Notes under the pieces: model-generated
What the model was told of the DNA's origin: nothing
Databases searched by the model: none
What the model saw: the letters and a program-made list of their open reading frames with translations, nothing else
Shown here: positions 1 to 7,094 of the stretch, piece by piece
Layout of the letters: every line of letters begins with the position of its first letter
How positions within the stretch are numbered: the first letter of the stretch is position 1
Position numbers and translations under genes: made by a program
Assembly (NCBI GenBank): GCA_029210545.1
Contig: JARGFV010000032.1
Location: 1 to 8,770 of the forward strand
DNA: 8,770 bases
Reading direction: 5' to 3'
Origin: a bacterium
Lineage (GTDB): Bacteria; BMS3Abin14

Positions 1-24
1 AAGGGAAAACGACGCTTTTCCCTT
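1..24. repeat. Perfect 9-bp inverted repeat at window edge
   Basis: AAGGGAAAA (1-9) and TTTTCCCTT (16-24) are perfect inverted copies around a 6-base loop. The hairpin could be the terminator of an upstream gene outside the window, but the stem is A+T-rich and the following bases are not a clean T-run. The role is therefore uncertain. Confidence 0.45.
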
Positions 25-32
25 TCCGTGGA

Positions 33-60
33 GCGAAAAGTCCCGGATTGGACTTTTTGC
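33..60. repeat. Palindromic intergenic element (GCGAAAAGTCC hairpin)
   Basis: GCGAAAAGTCC (33-43) and GGACTTTTTGC (50-60) form an 11-bp stem with one G-T pair around a 6-base loop. The core AAAGTCC...GGACTTTTTGCGA resembles a dispersed palindrome I recall from intergenic regions of deltaproteobacterial genomes; that recollection is not verifiable here. It could also act as a terminator, because the 3' arm contains TTTTT. Confidence 0.45.
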
Positions 61-75
61 GACCCTGTCAAAGTT

Positions 76-98
76 GAAGGGTTCACAAGGAACCCTTC
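76..98. repeat. Perfect 9-bp inverted repeat
   Basis: GAAGGGTTC (76-84) and GAACCCTTC (90-98) are exact inverted copies separated by five bases. It lies between the 33-60 palindrome and the GC-rich rho leader. It is likely a transcript hairpin of unknown role. Confidence 0.45.
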
Positions 99-222
99 CG
101 CCAGTCCCGCCCCCGGTGGGACCGGGGTGGGGCCCACACCGACGGTGTGACCCCCCGCAGCAAAACGCCTCGTATAGTTGTTTGCGAGGTTATTATTCGA
201 GCCTCCTCACCGGACAGGCGCC

Positions 223-274
223 CACGGCGTCCCGGCGAGGGCCCTCCGGTTACACGGCCAGGGGAGACGCCGTG
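223..274 (+). promoter_or_regulatory. Strong hairpin in the rho leader
   Basis: CACGGCGTC (223-231) and GACGCCGTG (266-274) are a perfect 9-bp inverted repeat. The stem can be prolonged by CC/GG pairs after a small bulge, and the loop contains the self-complementary AGGGCCCT. It ends about 16 bases before the AAGGAG ribosome-binding site (290-295) of rho, so it could influence access to the start or the path of the leader transcript. rho is autoregulated by termination in its leader in Escherichia coli; extending that to this structure is inference. Confidence 0.4.
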
Positions 275-306
275 ACCGCGCACGATCCCAAGGAGCTGAA
301 AGTACT

Positions 307-1560
307 ATGGACCTGATCGAACTCAAAGCGATGTCTATCGGCGAGCTGACAAAGCTGGCCACAAAGGAATTCAAGATCGAGGGCGTGAGCGGCATGCGCA
401 AGCAGGATCTCATCTTCGCCATGCTGCAGGCCCAGGCCGAAAGGAAGAAGTCGATCTACGGGAGCGGTGTCCTCGAAGTGCTTCCCGACGGCTTCGGGTT
501 CCTGAGGTCGCCGGATGCCAGTTACCTGCCTGGTCCGGATGACATCTACGTCTCGCCGTCCCAGATCCGCCGGTTCTCAATGCGCACCGGTGACACGGTG
601 ACCGGAGAGATCCGTCCCCCCAAGGAAGGGGAGCGCTACTTCGCCCTCCTCAAGGTGGAGAACCTCAACTTCGAACCGCCCGAGGCGTCCAAGGACAAGA
701 TCCTGTTCGACAACCTGACGCCGCTCCATCCCGACGAACGCATCAGACTCGAGACCGACAACCACCAGGATTATTCTGTGCGGATCATGGACCTCATCAC
801 GCCCATCGGAAAAGGACAAAGGGGTCTTATCGTCGCGCCGCCGAGAACCGGCAAGACCATGCTCCTCCAAAGTCTGGCAAACAGCATCGCCGTAAACCAC
901 CCGGAGATCTACCTCATCGTGCTGCTTATCGACGAGCGCCCCGAAGAGGTCACCGACATGGCGAGGTCCGTCAAGGGGGAGGTGGTCTCGTCCACCTTCG
1001 ACGAACCGGCGACCCGCCACGTTCAGGTTGCCGATATGGTCCTGGAGAAATCAAAACGCCTGGTAGAGCACGGCAAGGACGTGGTGATCCTGCTCGACAG
1101 CATCACCCGTCTGGCCAGAGCCTACAACACGGTCCAGCCACCGAGCGGCAAGGTGCTTTCCGGAGGGGTGGATTCCAACGCCCTTCATCGTCCCAAGCGG
1201 TTCTTCGGGGCGGCCAGGAACATCGAGCAGGGGGGGAGCCTCACCATTATCGCCACGGCCCTCATTGACACCGGCAGCCGCATGGACGAGGTGATCTTCG
1301 AGGAGTTCAAGGGCACCGGTAACATGGAGCTCCACCTCGACCGCAGGCCGGTGGAAAAGAGGATCTACCCTGCCATCGATATCAGCAAGTCCGGCACCAG
1401 GAAGGAAGAACTCATCGTAACCGCGGAAGAGCTCAACCGGATATGGGTGCTCCACAAGGTGCTCGCGTCCATGAGCGTCGTGGACAGTCTGGAGTTCATG
1501 CTGGACAAGTTGAATGGGACCAAGAACAACCAGGAGTTTTTCGACATGATGAGTGAATAG
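307..1560 (+). CDS. rho: Transcription termination factor Rho
   Basis: This encodes the hexameric RNA-dependent ATPase/helicase that binds unstructured C-rich RNA and releases RNA polymerase. The product is 417 aa against 419 in E. coli. In order it has an N-terminal helical domain, the OB-fold RNA-binding domain (about residues 48-125, with GFGFLRSP and [13 protein letters not shown]), and the RecA-like ATPase. Walker A is APPRTGKT (residues 177-184, K183), the catalytic Glu is E210 in DERPEE, Walker B ends at D264 in VVILLD, the RNA-contacting loop is [10 protein letters not shown], and the arginine finger is R365 in SGTRKEE. The E. coli K181 position is Arg here, a conservative change. ATG 307 is chosen because it follows AAGGAG at 290-295 and matches the family N-terminus; an in-frame opening to 178 has no such support. 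A terminator follows, and the long structured leader suggests autoregulation. Confidence 0.98.
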   Translation: MDLIELKAMSIGELTKLATKEFKIEGVSGMRKQDLIFAMLQAQAERKKSIYGSGVLEVLPDGFGFLRSPDASYLPGPDDIYVSPSQIRRFSMRTGDTVTGEIRPPKEGERYFALLKVENLNFEPPEASKDKILFDNLTPLHPDERIRLETDNHQDYSVRIMDLITPIGKGQRGLIVAPPRTGKTMLLQSLANSIAVNHPEIYLIVLLIDERPEEVTDMARSVKGEVVSSTFDEPATRHVQVADMVLEKSKRLVEHGKDVVILLDSITRLARAYNTVQPPSGKVLSGGVDSNALHRPKRFFGAARNIEQGGSLTIIATALIDTGSRMDEVIFEEFKGTGNMELHLDRRPVEKRIYPAIDISKSGTRKEELIVTAEELNRIWVLHKVLASMSVVDSLEFMLDKLNGTKNNQEFFDMMSE

Positions 1561-1588
1561 CAGCGAGCTGCTGCTCGCCGTTTTGTGT
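1561..1588 (+). terminator. Probable intrinsic terminator after rho
   Basis: GCGAGC (1563-1568), loop TGCT and GCTCGC (1573-1578) form a GC-rich hairpin immediately after the rho stop. It is followed two bases later by the T-rich run TTTTGTGTTT. The stem is only 6 bp, so efficiency is uncertain, but placement and T-run fit an intrinsic terminator separating rho from rpmE. Confidence 0.55.
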
Positions 1589-1673
1589 TTCAGGTTTTGA
1601 GTTCTGCGCAGGGGAGAGAGACTTTAAAAAAGTGTTCGGATTCTACTCCAATCACAAAACCCGGAACCCGGAA
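1580..1673. repeat. Inverted GTTTTGTG/CACAAAAC pair with tandem CCCGGAA
   Basis: GTTTTGTG (1580-1587) recurs inverted as CACAAAAC (1653-1660), and the second arm runs into two tandem copies of CCCGGAA (1660-1673). The spacer is AT-richer than the flanking genes. It may be a degraded short intergenic repeat or chance; no coding potential is visible. Confidence 0.25.
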
Positions 1674-1685
1674 CGCTGACACATA

Positions 1686-1713
1686 TTGCCAACGACACAG
1701 ATTGCTAAATAAT
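1686..1713 (+). promoter_or_regulatory. Probable sigma70-type promoter for rpmE
   Basis: TTGCCA (1686-1691) matches the -35 consensus at 5 of 6 positions. AATAAT (1708-1713) matches the -10 consensus at 5 of 6, with a 16-base spacer in an AT-rich setting. It lies 60 bases before the rpmE start and downstream of the rho terminator, so it would give rpmE and the following genes their own transcription start. Confidence 0.5.
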
Positions 1714-1772
1714 GGCATATGTGTTAAAAACATCAGTTATTTTAAAGACTATTGGAATCAAGGAGCAGTGCC

Positions 1773-1973
1773 ATGAGAAAAGATATCCATCCCGAATACA
1801 AAGAGGCCACCTTTACCTGTGCCTGCGGTGCGAAATACGAGACCGGCTCCACCATCGGCAGCAGAAGTATCGACCTCTGCTCGAACTGCCACCCCTTCTA
1901 CACCGGCAAGCAGAAACTGGTAGACGCGGCCGGCCGGGTCGAGAAGTTCAAGAGGCGGTACCAGCAGAAATAA
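1773..1973 (+). CDS. rpmE: 50S ribosomal protein L31, zinc-binding type
   Basis: This is a small basic protein of the large ribosomal subunit at the central protuberance, making a bridge to the small subunit. The 66-aa product starts MRKDIHPEY and carries the four zinc ligands of the Cys-plus form at C16, C18, C36 and C39 (CAC and CSNC), followed by the HPFYTGKQK signature and a lysine/arginine-rich tail. The ATG at 1773 is preceded by AGGAG (1761-1765) with seven bases of spacing; an upstream in-frame extension to 1752 is not family-like. Having the zinc form implies that a zinc-free paralogue, if present, would be the one used in zinc shortage. Confidence 0.97.
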   Translation: MRKDIHPEYKEATFTCACGAKYETGSTIGSRSIDLCSNCHPFYTGKQKLVDAAGRVEKFKRRYQQK

Positions 1974-2194
1974 GATGCTGTGGGTGCCAAGGTCCACCTC
2001 CTTTCCCACACTCCTGATCCAGAGGGGGTAATTGCCCGAGCTAAAAGACTCTGTTATTCCCCCCTCGGCATCGAGGATCTGCCCGGCATCCTGAGTGACG
2101 ATGGCAGATCCCGTCTTCTCAGGAAGGTCATCTCTCTCGGCCACCACTCCGTCCTCGAACACCCCGCCCTTACCTTCGGTAAGATAACGGAGGT

Positions 2195-2218
2195 GCGCCC
2201 AAGGTGTGGCGCCCAAGG
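2195..2218. repeat. GCGCCCAAGG direct repeat at the thyX breakpoint
   Basis: GCGCCCAAGG occurs at 2195-2204 and again at 2209-2218, a 14-base period. It sits exactly between the last recognisable ThyX codons and the purine-rich element. It may mark a duplication formed during insertion or slippage. Confidence 0.5.
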
Positions 2219-2313
2219 AAAAGGGGAGAAGGGGAAAAGGAGAAGGGGAAAAGGAGAAGAAGAGAAAACGCGAGTTAAGATGTGTCCCCTCTTCACCTCT
2301 TCGCCCACTCACC
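2219..2313 (+). repeat. Dispersed purine/pyrimidine repeat element, copy 1
   Basis: The element has a polypurine arm starting AAAAGGGGAGAA. This includes two perfect tandem copies of GGGGAAAAGGAGAA (2231-2244 and 2245-2258). A short mixed centre (GCGAGTTAAGATGTG) and a pyrimidine arm of CTCTTC/CCTCTTC units (2285-2313) follow. The final 29 bases match the end of the copy at 7090-7118 (opposite strand) at 22 of 29 positions without gaps, and the start of the purine arm is also shared. Arms can pair, for example GAAGAG at 2259-2264 with CTCTTC at 2289-2294. It encodes no transposase and lies between the thyX stub and DUF1385. Confidence 0.6.
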
Positions 2314-2349
2314 TCCGCGTTATGATGCGAGTGCGAAAGGTTCATTGAG

Positions 2350-3249
2350 ATGTCGAAACAGCACGAGCATAAGATCGGCGGTCAGGCCGTCATCGAAGGC
2401 GTCATGATGCGCGCCCCCAGGACGATGACCGTGGCGGTGCGTCGCCCCTCGGGTGAAATCGCTGTCATGAAGGAGCGCCTTAACCTTCTCGCCGATCGCT
2501 GGCCTGTCTTCAAGTGGCCCATGCTCCGGGGGACGGTCTCCCTGTTCGGGACGATCCTCCTGGGGGTCCGTGCCCTGAACTACAGCGCGCAACAGGCCCT
2601 GGAGGAGGAAGAGGAGGAGATCGGGCCCTGGGCCATGGCCGGCACCGTTGCCGTCGCCTTCGGCCTGGCCGTATTCCTCTTTCTTCTTTTGCCCCTGTGG
2701 GTGACCCGGTGGATGGAGACCGGGTTCCCGTGGGTCGCCGGGCAGTGGGCTTTCAATGTGGTGGACGGGGTCCTGCGCCTCGCGGTGTTTTTCCTCTACC
2801 TTGCCGCCATCACCATGGCGCGGGATGTGCGCCGGATATTCCAGTACCATGGAGCGGAGCACATGACGATCTACGCCATGGAGGCGGGTGATGATCTGAC
2901 CGTGGCCAACGCCCGGAAATACAGCCCCACGCATCCCCGATGCGGAACCAGCTTTCTCCTCATCGTCATGGTCCTTTCCATCGTCGTTTTCGCCCAGATC
3001 CCGCAAGCCTGGCCTCTATGGGGCAAGGCCCTTTCAAGGGTCATCCTGATCCCGGTCATTGCGGGTCTCTCCTACGAGATGCTCAAGGCCGGGGACCGGT
3101 ATCGGAAGGTCCCCGCGTTGAGACTGCTGCTCCTTCCCGGCCTGGCGATGCAAAAGTTCACTACCCGGGAGCCCACCGACGACCAGATAGAGGTCGCCCT
3201 GGTGGCTCTCAGGGAGGCCCTGGCCGATGAGGGCGAGGGGGCGTTATGA
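2350..3249 (+). CDS. DUF1385 (YqhQ-like) integral membrane protein
   Basis: The product is 299 aa of the DUF1385 family (Bacillus YqhQ type), whose biochemical role I do not know. Conserved blocks are IGGQAVIEGVMMR (residues 9-21), YHGAEH (166-171) and the THPRCGTSF segment (194-202). The His, Glu and Cys in these could be metal or catalytic residues, but that is inference. Hydrophobic stretches at about 57-77, 92-118, 134-157, 200-218 and 230-246 suggest four or five membrane segments. A run of six glutamates (85-90) lies between the first two. The family's usual Lys after GAEH appears to be Met here. The ATG at 2350 has GAAAGG about nine bases upstream. The stop overlaps the prfA start by four bases (ATGA), so the two are translationally coupled. 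Its standing place beside prfA/prmC in many genomes hints at a link with translation, unproven. Confidence 0.88.
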   Translation: MSKQHEHKIGGQAVIEGVMMRAPRTMTVAVRRPSGEIAVMKERLNLLADRWPVFKWPMLRGTVSLFGTILLGVRALNYSAQQALEEEEEEIGPWAMAGTVAVAFGLAVFLFLLLPLWVTRWMETGFPWVAGQWAFNVVDGVLRLAVFFLYLAAITMARDVRRIFQYHGAEHMTIYAMEAGDDLTVANARKYSPTHPRCGTSFLLIVMVLSIVVFAQIPQAWPLWGKALSRVILIPVIAGLSYEMLKAGDRYRKVPALRLLLLPGLAMQKFTTREPTDDQIEVALVALREALADEGEGAL

Positions 3250-4328
3250 ACTCGTGGATAGACCGGCTCGGGCATGTCGAAGACAGGTACGAGGAACTCG
3301 AGAGACACCTGAGCGATCCCGGGATCGCCGGGAACCCGGACAAGCTCCGGATCTACTCCAAGGAGCATTCCGATCTTACTCCCATCGTGGAAGCGTACCG
3401 GGAATACATGGTTTTCCAGGAGCAGTTCACCGCCATGGAAGGGATGCTCCGGGAGGAGAGGGACCCGGAAGTCCTCCCCCTGGTCTTTGAGGAGAGGGAT
3501 GTTATCCTGGAAGGGCTGGCGGTCCTCGAAGAGAAGATCAAGCGTCTTCTCCTTCCGAAAGATCCCCTGGACGAGAAGAACACCATCCTCGAAGTGAGAG
3601 CAGGTACGGGAGGGGAGGAAGCGTCTCTTTTCGTCGCTGACCTGGTACGCATGTACACCCGGTACGCTGAACGCAAGGGCTGGAAGTGGGAGTTTTTAAA
3701 CAGCAGCCCAACCGAGGTCGGCGGTTTCAGAGAGGCTGCCCTCCTGATCCGGGGGAGCAAGGTATACAGCAACCTGAAGTACGAGGGGGGCGTCCACAGG
3801 GTCCAGCGGGTACCGGAGACAGAATCTTCCGGACGCATCCACACTTCGGCGGTGAGCGTCGTGGTTATGCCCGAGGCAGACGAGGTGGAGGTCCAGGTCC
3901 ATCCCGAGGATCTTCGCATCGACGTGTTCAGGGCCTCCGGCTGCGGCGGACAGCACATCAATACCACCGATTCGGCGGTCCGCATCACCCACATCCCAAC
4001 CGGTATCGCGGTCTCGTGCCAGGATGAGAAATCCCAGCACAAGAACAAGGCCAAGGCCATGAAGATCCTCCTTGCCAGGATGCTCCAGAAGGAACTGGAG
4101 GAAAGGCGGACGCAGGTGGACGGCGTACGCCGGAGCATGGTGGGTTCGGGGGACCGCAGTGAGCGGATAAGGACCTACAACTTCCCCCAGGGACGGGTCA
4201 CCGACCACCGGATCAACCTGACCCTTTACAGGCTGGAAGGGATCATGGACGGCGACCTGGAGGAGATCACACAGGCCCTTATGGCCTCCAGCCAGGCCGA
4301 GCTGTTAAGATCCATGGAGGTTGCGTAA
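3246..4328 (+). CDS. prfA: Peptide chain release factor 1
   Basis: RF1 recognises UAA and UAG stop codons on the ribosome and triggers hydrolysis of peptidyl-tRNA. The product is 360 aa, the same length as E. coli RF1. It has the N-terminal helical domain, the stop-codon-reading P-x-T tripeptide at P190-E191-T192 within RVPETESSGRIHTS, and the catalytic GGQ at residues 234-236 in SGCGGQHINTTDSAVR. The P-x-T form (rather than SPF) identifies RF1 rather than RF2. No in-frame programmed frameshift is present or expected. A GAGGGGG tract at 3235-3241 precedes the ATG, which overlaps the DUF1385 stop. prmC, whose product methylates the GGQ glutamine Q236, begins one base after the stop. Confidence 0.98.
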   Translation: MNSWIDRLGHVEDRYEELERHLSDPGIAGNPDKLRIYSKEHSDLTPIVEAYREYMVFQEQFTAMEGMLREERDPEVLPLVFEERDVILEGLAVLEEKIKRLLLPKDPLDEKNTILEVRAGTGGEEASLFVADLVRMYTRYAERKGWKWEFLNSSPTEVGGFREAALLIRGSKVYSNLKYEGGVHRVQRVPETESSGRIHTSAVSVVVMPEADEVEVQVHPEDLRIDVFRASGCGGQHINTTDSAVRITHIPTGIAVSCQDEKSQHKNKAKAMKILLARMLQKELEERRTQVDGVRRSMVGSGDRSERIRTYNFPQGRVTDHRINLTLYRLEGIMDGDLEEITQALMASSQAELLRSMEVA

Positions 4329-4332
4329 CGTG
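4316..4332 (+). promoter_or_regulatory. Ribosome-binding site deciding the prmC start
   Basis: GGAGG at 4316-4320 lies nine bases before GTG 4330. It abuts an alternative in-frame TTG at 4321 with no spacing, so GTG 4330 is the better start. Confidence 0.6.
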
Positions 4333-5205
4333 GAGCTCTCCCCGGACAAAAACCGCGAACATGTGCTCAGGGAAGCAGTTGCCGCCCTCAGGAAGGCCGG
4401 GGTCAAAAGCCCGGTTCTCGACGCTGCCGTTCTTCTCGGGTATGCCACGGGCGAGTCCGGCCCTGATGCCCTCCTCAGGAGGAGCACCTCCCTTTCCACG
4501 GACCAGGCTTCCAGTTACCAGTCATTCATCGAGAGGCGCTGCCGTCGGGAAACGGTGAGCCGCATCATCGGCAGCCGGGAGTTTTATTCCAGGCCGTTTA
4601 CGGTCACAGATCAGGTCCTGGATCCCCGCCCCGACACGGAACTTCTCGTCGAAGAGGCGATCGCGTGGCTCGCAGGCGCTGCAGGCCCGGTCCGGGTGAT
4701 CGATATCGGCACCGGTTCCGGGGCCATCGCTGTGACGATGGCCGCGGAGGTGCCCGCAACGAGGGTCGTGGCTACGGACATCAGCCGCGGCGCCCTCAGG
4801 GTCGCTGCCGCCAACGCCGCGGCCCATGGAGTGGCTGACCGCGTCCAGTTCGTCCTGGCGGACCTCGGTGACGGGCTCGCTTCTGGCCCCGTCTTCGACC
4901 TGCTCCTTTCCAACCCCCCGTACATCGCCGAAAGTGAACTGGGTGAGCTTGCCGAGGAGGTTTGCGAGGGAGATCCTTTCGAGGCGCTGGTTGCGGGCCC
5001 CGAGGGCACGGAATTTTACCCTCCCCTGGCCGCCCTTGCCACGAAGCTGCTGCGGCCGGGCGGCCGTATCATGGTGGAGGTCGGAGCGGGCCAGGCGGCG
5101 GAAGTATCCGCTGCTTTCCGCAAGGCCGGACTGGTGCAGGTCCGCACCGTCAGGGACCTGGGCGGCATTGAAAGGGTTGTTGCGGGAGCCGCGGGAAATG
5201 CCTGA
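4330..5205 (+). CDS. prmC: Release factor glutamine N5-methyltransferase PrmC (HemK)
   Basis: PrmC transfers a methyl group from S-adenosylmethionine to the glutamine of the GGQ motif in RF1 and RF2, raising termination efficiency. The product is 291 aa from GTG 4330. It has an N-terminal five-helix substrate-binding domain, with the family segment [13 protein letters not shown] leading into [12 protein letters not shown]. The Rossmann methyltransferase domain carries the SAM-binding DIGTGSGAI (D125 to G131) and the catalytic NPPY (195-198). The gene sits one base after prfA, the gene for its substrate, and overlaps murA by eight bases. The annotation could alternatively start at TTG 4321, adding three residues. 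Confidence 0.97.
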   Translation: MELSPDKNREHVLREAVAALRKAGVKSPVLDAAVLLGYATGESGPDALLRRSTSLSTDQASSYQSFIERRCRRETVSRIIGSREFYSRPFTVTDQVLDPRPDTELLVEEAIAWLAGAAGPVRVIDIGTGSGAIAVTMAAEVPATRVVATDISRGALRVAAANAAAHGVADRVQFVLADLGDGLASGPVFDLLLSNPPYIAESELGELAEEVCEGDPFEALVAGPEGTEFYPPLAALATKLLRPGGRIMVEVGAGQAAEVSAAFRKAGLVQVRTVRDLGGIERVVAGAAGNA

Positions 5206-6454
5206 GCGGATCATGATAGAGGGCGGTGTCCCCCTCCGTGGGGAGATTGCTGCCAGCGGGGCCAAGAACGCGGCCCTTCCGCTGATGGCCGCCTCCCTGC
5301 TGATGCCGGGGAAGCTGGTCCTTCATAACGTTCCTGATCTGCGGGACGTCAGGACCATGAGGAAGCTGCTGGAGCACCTTGGAGTACAGTGCGAGGGTGA
5401 TGGGACGTTGTCCCTCGATTCGGCCCGCACGAGCAATTGTGAGGCGCCCTACGAACTGGTCAAGACCATGCGGGCGTCCGTTCTCGTCCTGGGACCGCTG
5501 CTGGCTCGATTCGGAAAGGCGCGTGTTTCCCAGCCGGGCGGCTGCGCCATCGGCGCTCGCCCCATAAACAGGCACGTGGAGGGGCTCCAGGCCATGGGGG
5601 CCACGGTACACCTGGAGCACGGCTACGTGGTGGCCAGGGTGGACCGGCTCCGCGGGGCCCAGATCGTTTTCGAGGCACCCACCGTCACCGGGACCGAGAA
5701 CCTCATGATGGCCGCCGTTCTTGCCGAAGGGGAATCGGTGCTCGTAAACGCGGCCCGGGAACCTGAGGTGAAGGATCTGGCCGATGCCCTCAACCTCATG
5801 GGGGCCCGTATCTCCGGCGCCGGGACCGCGGAGATCAGGATCCAGGGCGTCACCTCCCTGGCCCCGGCCACCTACACTGTCATGCCCGACCGCATCGAGA
5901 CGGGCACCTACATTGCCGCCGCAGGGATAACCGGAGGGGACGTGACGGTACGCGGCTGTGTTCCCGGCCACCTCAGGGCGGTCATCGAACGGATGAAAAA
6001 GGCCGGGGTCGACATCGAAGAGGGAGGGGACTGGATCCGGGCCCGCTGTGACGGAGGGATCAAGGCGGTAGACGTCGTCACCGACCCTTTCCCGGGGTTC
6101 CCCACCGACATGCAGGCCCAGTTCATGGCTCTCATGACCCTTTCGGAAGGACTCTCCACGGTCACCGAGACGATCTTCGAACAGCGGTTCATGCACGTTC
6201 CGGAGCTTTGCCGCATGGGCGCTGACATCACCCTTTCCGAGCGCAGGGCGGTCATCAGGGGCGTCCGCTCCCTTTCCGGAGCCCCCCTCATGGCCACGGA
6301 TCTTCGAGCCAGCGCCTCCCTCGTGCTGGCCGGCCTCGGGGCTACCGAGGGTGTGACCGAGATCTCCCGCATCTACCACCTGGACAGGGGATACGAGGTC
6401 CTGGACGAAAAGCTGGCGAGCCTCGGTGCCCGGATCTGGAGGACCCTTGGATAA
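5198..6454 (+). CDS. murA: UDP-N-acetylglucosamine 1-carboxyvinyltransferase MurA
   Basis: MurA transfers enolpyruvate from phosphoenolpyruvate to UDP-GlcNAc, the first committed step of peptidoglycan synthesis in the cytoplasm. The product is 418 aa against 419 in E. coli. Key residues are K23-N24 in SGAKNAALP, the active-site Cys116 in [11 protein letters not shown] (the residue fosfomycin alkylates, so this form should be fosfomycin-sensitive), and D304 in FPTDMQAQF, the general base. The fold is a twofold inside-out barrel. ATG 5198 is preferred, with GGGAG at 5184-5188 nine bases upstream; an in-frame extension to 4826 lies inside prmC and is not family-like, and ATG 5213 is a weaker choice. 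It overlaps prmC by eight bases and hisG by eight, so it is co-transcribed and probably coupled with both. Confidence 0.98.
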   Translation: MPERIMIEGGVPLRGEIAASGAKNAALPLMAASLLMPGKLVLHNVPDLRDVRTMRKLLEHLGVQCEGDGTLSLDSARTSNCEAPYELVKTMRASVLVLGPLLARFGKARVSQPGGCAIGARPINRHVEGLQAMGATVHLEHGYVVARVDRLRGAQIVFEAPTVTGTENLMMAAVLAEGESVLVNAAREPEVKDLADALNLMGARISGAGTAEIRIQGVTSLAPATYTVMPDRIETGTYIAAAGITGGDVTVRGCVPGHLRAVIERMKKAGVDIEEGGDWIRARCDGGIKAVDVVTDPFPGFPTDMQAQFMALMTLSEGLSTVTETIFEQRFMHVPELCRMGADITLSERRAVIRGVRSLSGAPLMATDLRASASLVLAGLGATEGVTEISRIYHLDRGYEVLDEKLASLGARIWRTLG

Positions 6455-7094
6455 GAACGCCATCACCATAGCCCTTCCCAAGGGCCGCCTCCTCGCGGAG
6501 TGCACCGAACTTCTGGAGAAGGTGGGGCTTACGGCCGCAGAGGACCTTGAGTCGACACGAAAACTGATGGTCCCTTCCGTGGACGGGACAGCGCGGTTCA
6601 TCATTGTGAGGGACAAGGACCTCCCTCCCTACGTCGATTACGGCGCGGCGGACATGGGTTTTGTGGGCAAGGACGTCCTGATGGAATCGGAACGGGACAT
6701 CCTCGAACCTGTCGATCTCGGGTTCGGATACTGCCGTATCGTGGTCGCCGAACCCGCCGGAGCGGTTCGGGGCGGCGGCACCACCTGGGGCCACTCCCGT
6801 GTGGCCACCAAGTTCCCCGGGATAGCGGCCCGTCATTTCGCCGCGAGGGGCGAACAGGTCGAGATCATACCCCTGTACGGTTCCATCGAACTCGCCCCCC
6901 TTGTGGGGCTTGCCGACCGCATCGTGGATCTTGTTTCCACGGGGGAGACACTGCGGCAGAACAACCTGGTGGAGGTGGAGCAGGTAACCGAGGTCACCGC
7001 CCGCCTCGTGGTGAACAGGGCCAGCCTCAAGATCAAGGCGGATCGCCTGGTACCGCTGATTGAGAAGATCAGATCCATCATCGAGAAAAGGTGA
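6447..7094 (+). CDS. hisG: ATP phosphoribosyltransferase catalytic subunit, short form
   Basis: HisG condenses ATP with PRPP to give phosphoribosyl-ATP, the first step of histidine synthesis. The product is 215 aa from TTG 6447. It begins [11 protein letters not shown] and contains [26 protein letters not shown], the segment [11 protein letters not shown], and the PRPP-binding stretch around [13 protein letters not shown]. The length is that of the short HisG form, which lacks the C-terminal ACT-like regulatory domain and in known cases needs the HisRS-like subunit HisZ for activity and feedback inhibition; no hisZ is in this window. TTG 6447 has GGAGG at 6438-6442 with four bases of spacing. 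GTG 6426 would add seven residues (MPGSGGP) not typical of the family. Its stop codon lies inside the terminal part of repeat copy 2. Confidence 0.95.
   Translation: MDKNAITIALPKGRLLAECTELLEKVGLTAAEDLESTRKLMVPSVDGTARFIIVRDKDLPPYVDYGAADMGFVGKDVLMESERDILEPVDLGFGYCRIVVAEPAGAVRGGGTTWGHSRVATKFPGIAARHFAARGEQVEIIPLYGSIELAPLVGLADRIVDLVSTGETLRQNNLVEVEQVTEVTARLVVNRASLKIKADRLVPLIEKIRSIIEKR

Larger units (their letters stand above)
1..306. other. Gene-free region upstream of rho, rich in inverted repeats
   Basis: No convincing coding sequence is visible before the rho start at 307. The stretch holds a succession of potential hairpins: 1-9 with 16-24, 33-43 with 50-60, 76-84 with 90-98, 111-117 with 121-127, 135-140 with 144-149, 168-172 with 185-189, and 223-231 with 266-274. 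The first part (1 to about 100) looks like intergenic repeat or terminator material belonging to whatever lies upstream. The second part, from about 100, is very GC-rich and probably the rho leader. I could not identify a convincing promoter: TATAGT at 173-178 resembles a -10 box but has no matching -35. Confidence 0.6.
1980..2348 (+). pseudogene. thyX: Truncated flavin-dependent thymidylate synthase ThyX
   Basis: The first 66 or so codons (1980 to about 2177, GTG start) read like the ThyX N-terminus. They include HTPDPEGVIARAKRLCYSP, then LLRKVISLGHHSVLEHPALTF, a close match to the family's GH.S..EH..FTF segment. Homology then stops. The family would continue with the EG.SR and RHR..S....R motifs that bind FAD and dUMP; none is present. 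The frame instead runs without a stop through a duplicated GCGCCCAAGG and a purine-rich repeat, ending at a TGA (2346-2348) beside the next gene. Intact ThyX is roughly 210-250 aa, so about two thirds is missing and the product cannot be an active synthase. It starts six bases after rpmE with a weak ribosome-binding site. Thymidylate must come from ThyA or another ThyX elsewhere, unless this is an assembly artefact. Confidence 0.75.

Noticed and set aside
168-196. Possible rho promoter around TATAGT 173-178 or TATTAT 191-196
   Set aside because: Neither has a -35 hexamer at suitable distance; not strong enough to list.
178-306. Apparent N-terminal extension of rho from TTG 178
   Set aside because: The arginine-rich extension is not Rho-like; the ribosome-binding site and the family start point to ATG 307.
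74-316. Possible leader peptide (80 codons) before rho
   Set aside because: TTG start, no convincing ribosome-binding site, composition explained by the GC-rich hairpins; it overlaps the rho start.
1585-2017. Overlapping + strand frames at 1585-1776 and 1712-2017
   Set aside because: The first is AT-rich spacer with no ribosome-binding site and the second is an out-of-frame reading of rpmE.
2219-2313. CRISPR or minisatellite reading of the tandem GGGGAAAAGGAGAA units
   Set aside because: Only two adjacent copies without spacers; it is part of a repeat element found again at 7090-7168.
3353-4208. Two long - strand frames opposite prfA
   Set aside because: They are shadows of prfA, whose 360-aa product has P-x-T and GGQ motifs intact.
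4826-5197. Apparent N-terminal extension of murA
   Set aside because: It lies wholly inside prmC in another frame; MurA homology begins at 5198-5213, where a GGGAG site is present.
5150-6616. Long open frame (488 codons) on the - strand
   Set aside because: It is antisense to murA, which has all its catalytic residues; the antisense product is low-complexity and unlike any family, an effect of GC-rich codon bias.
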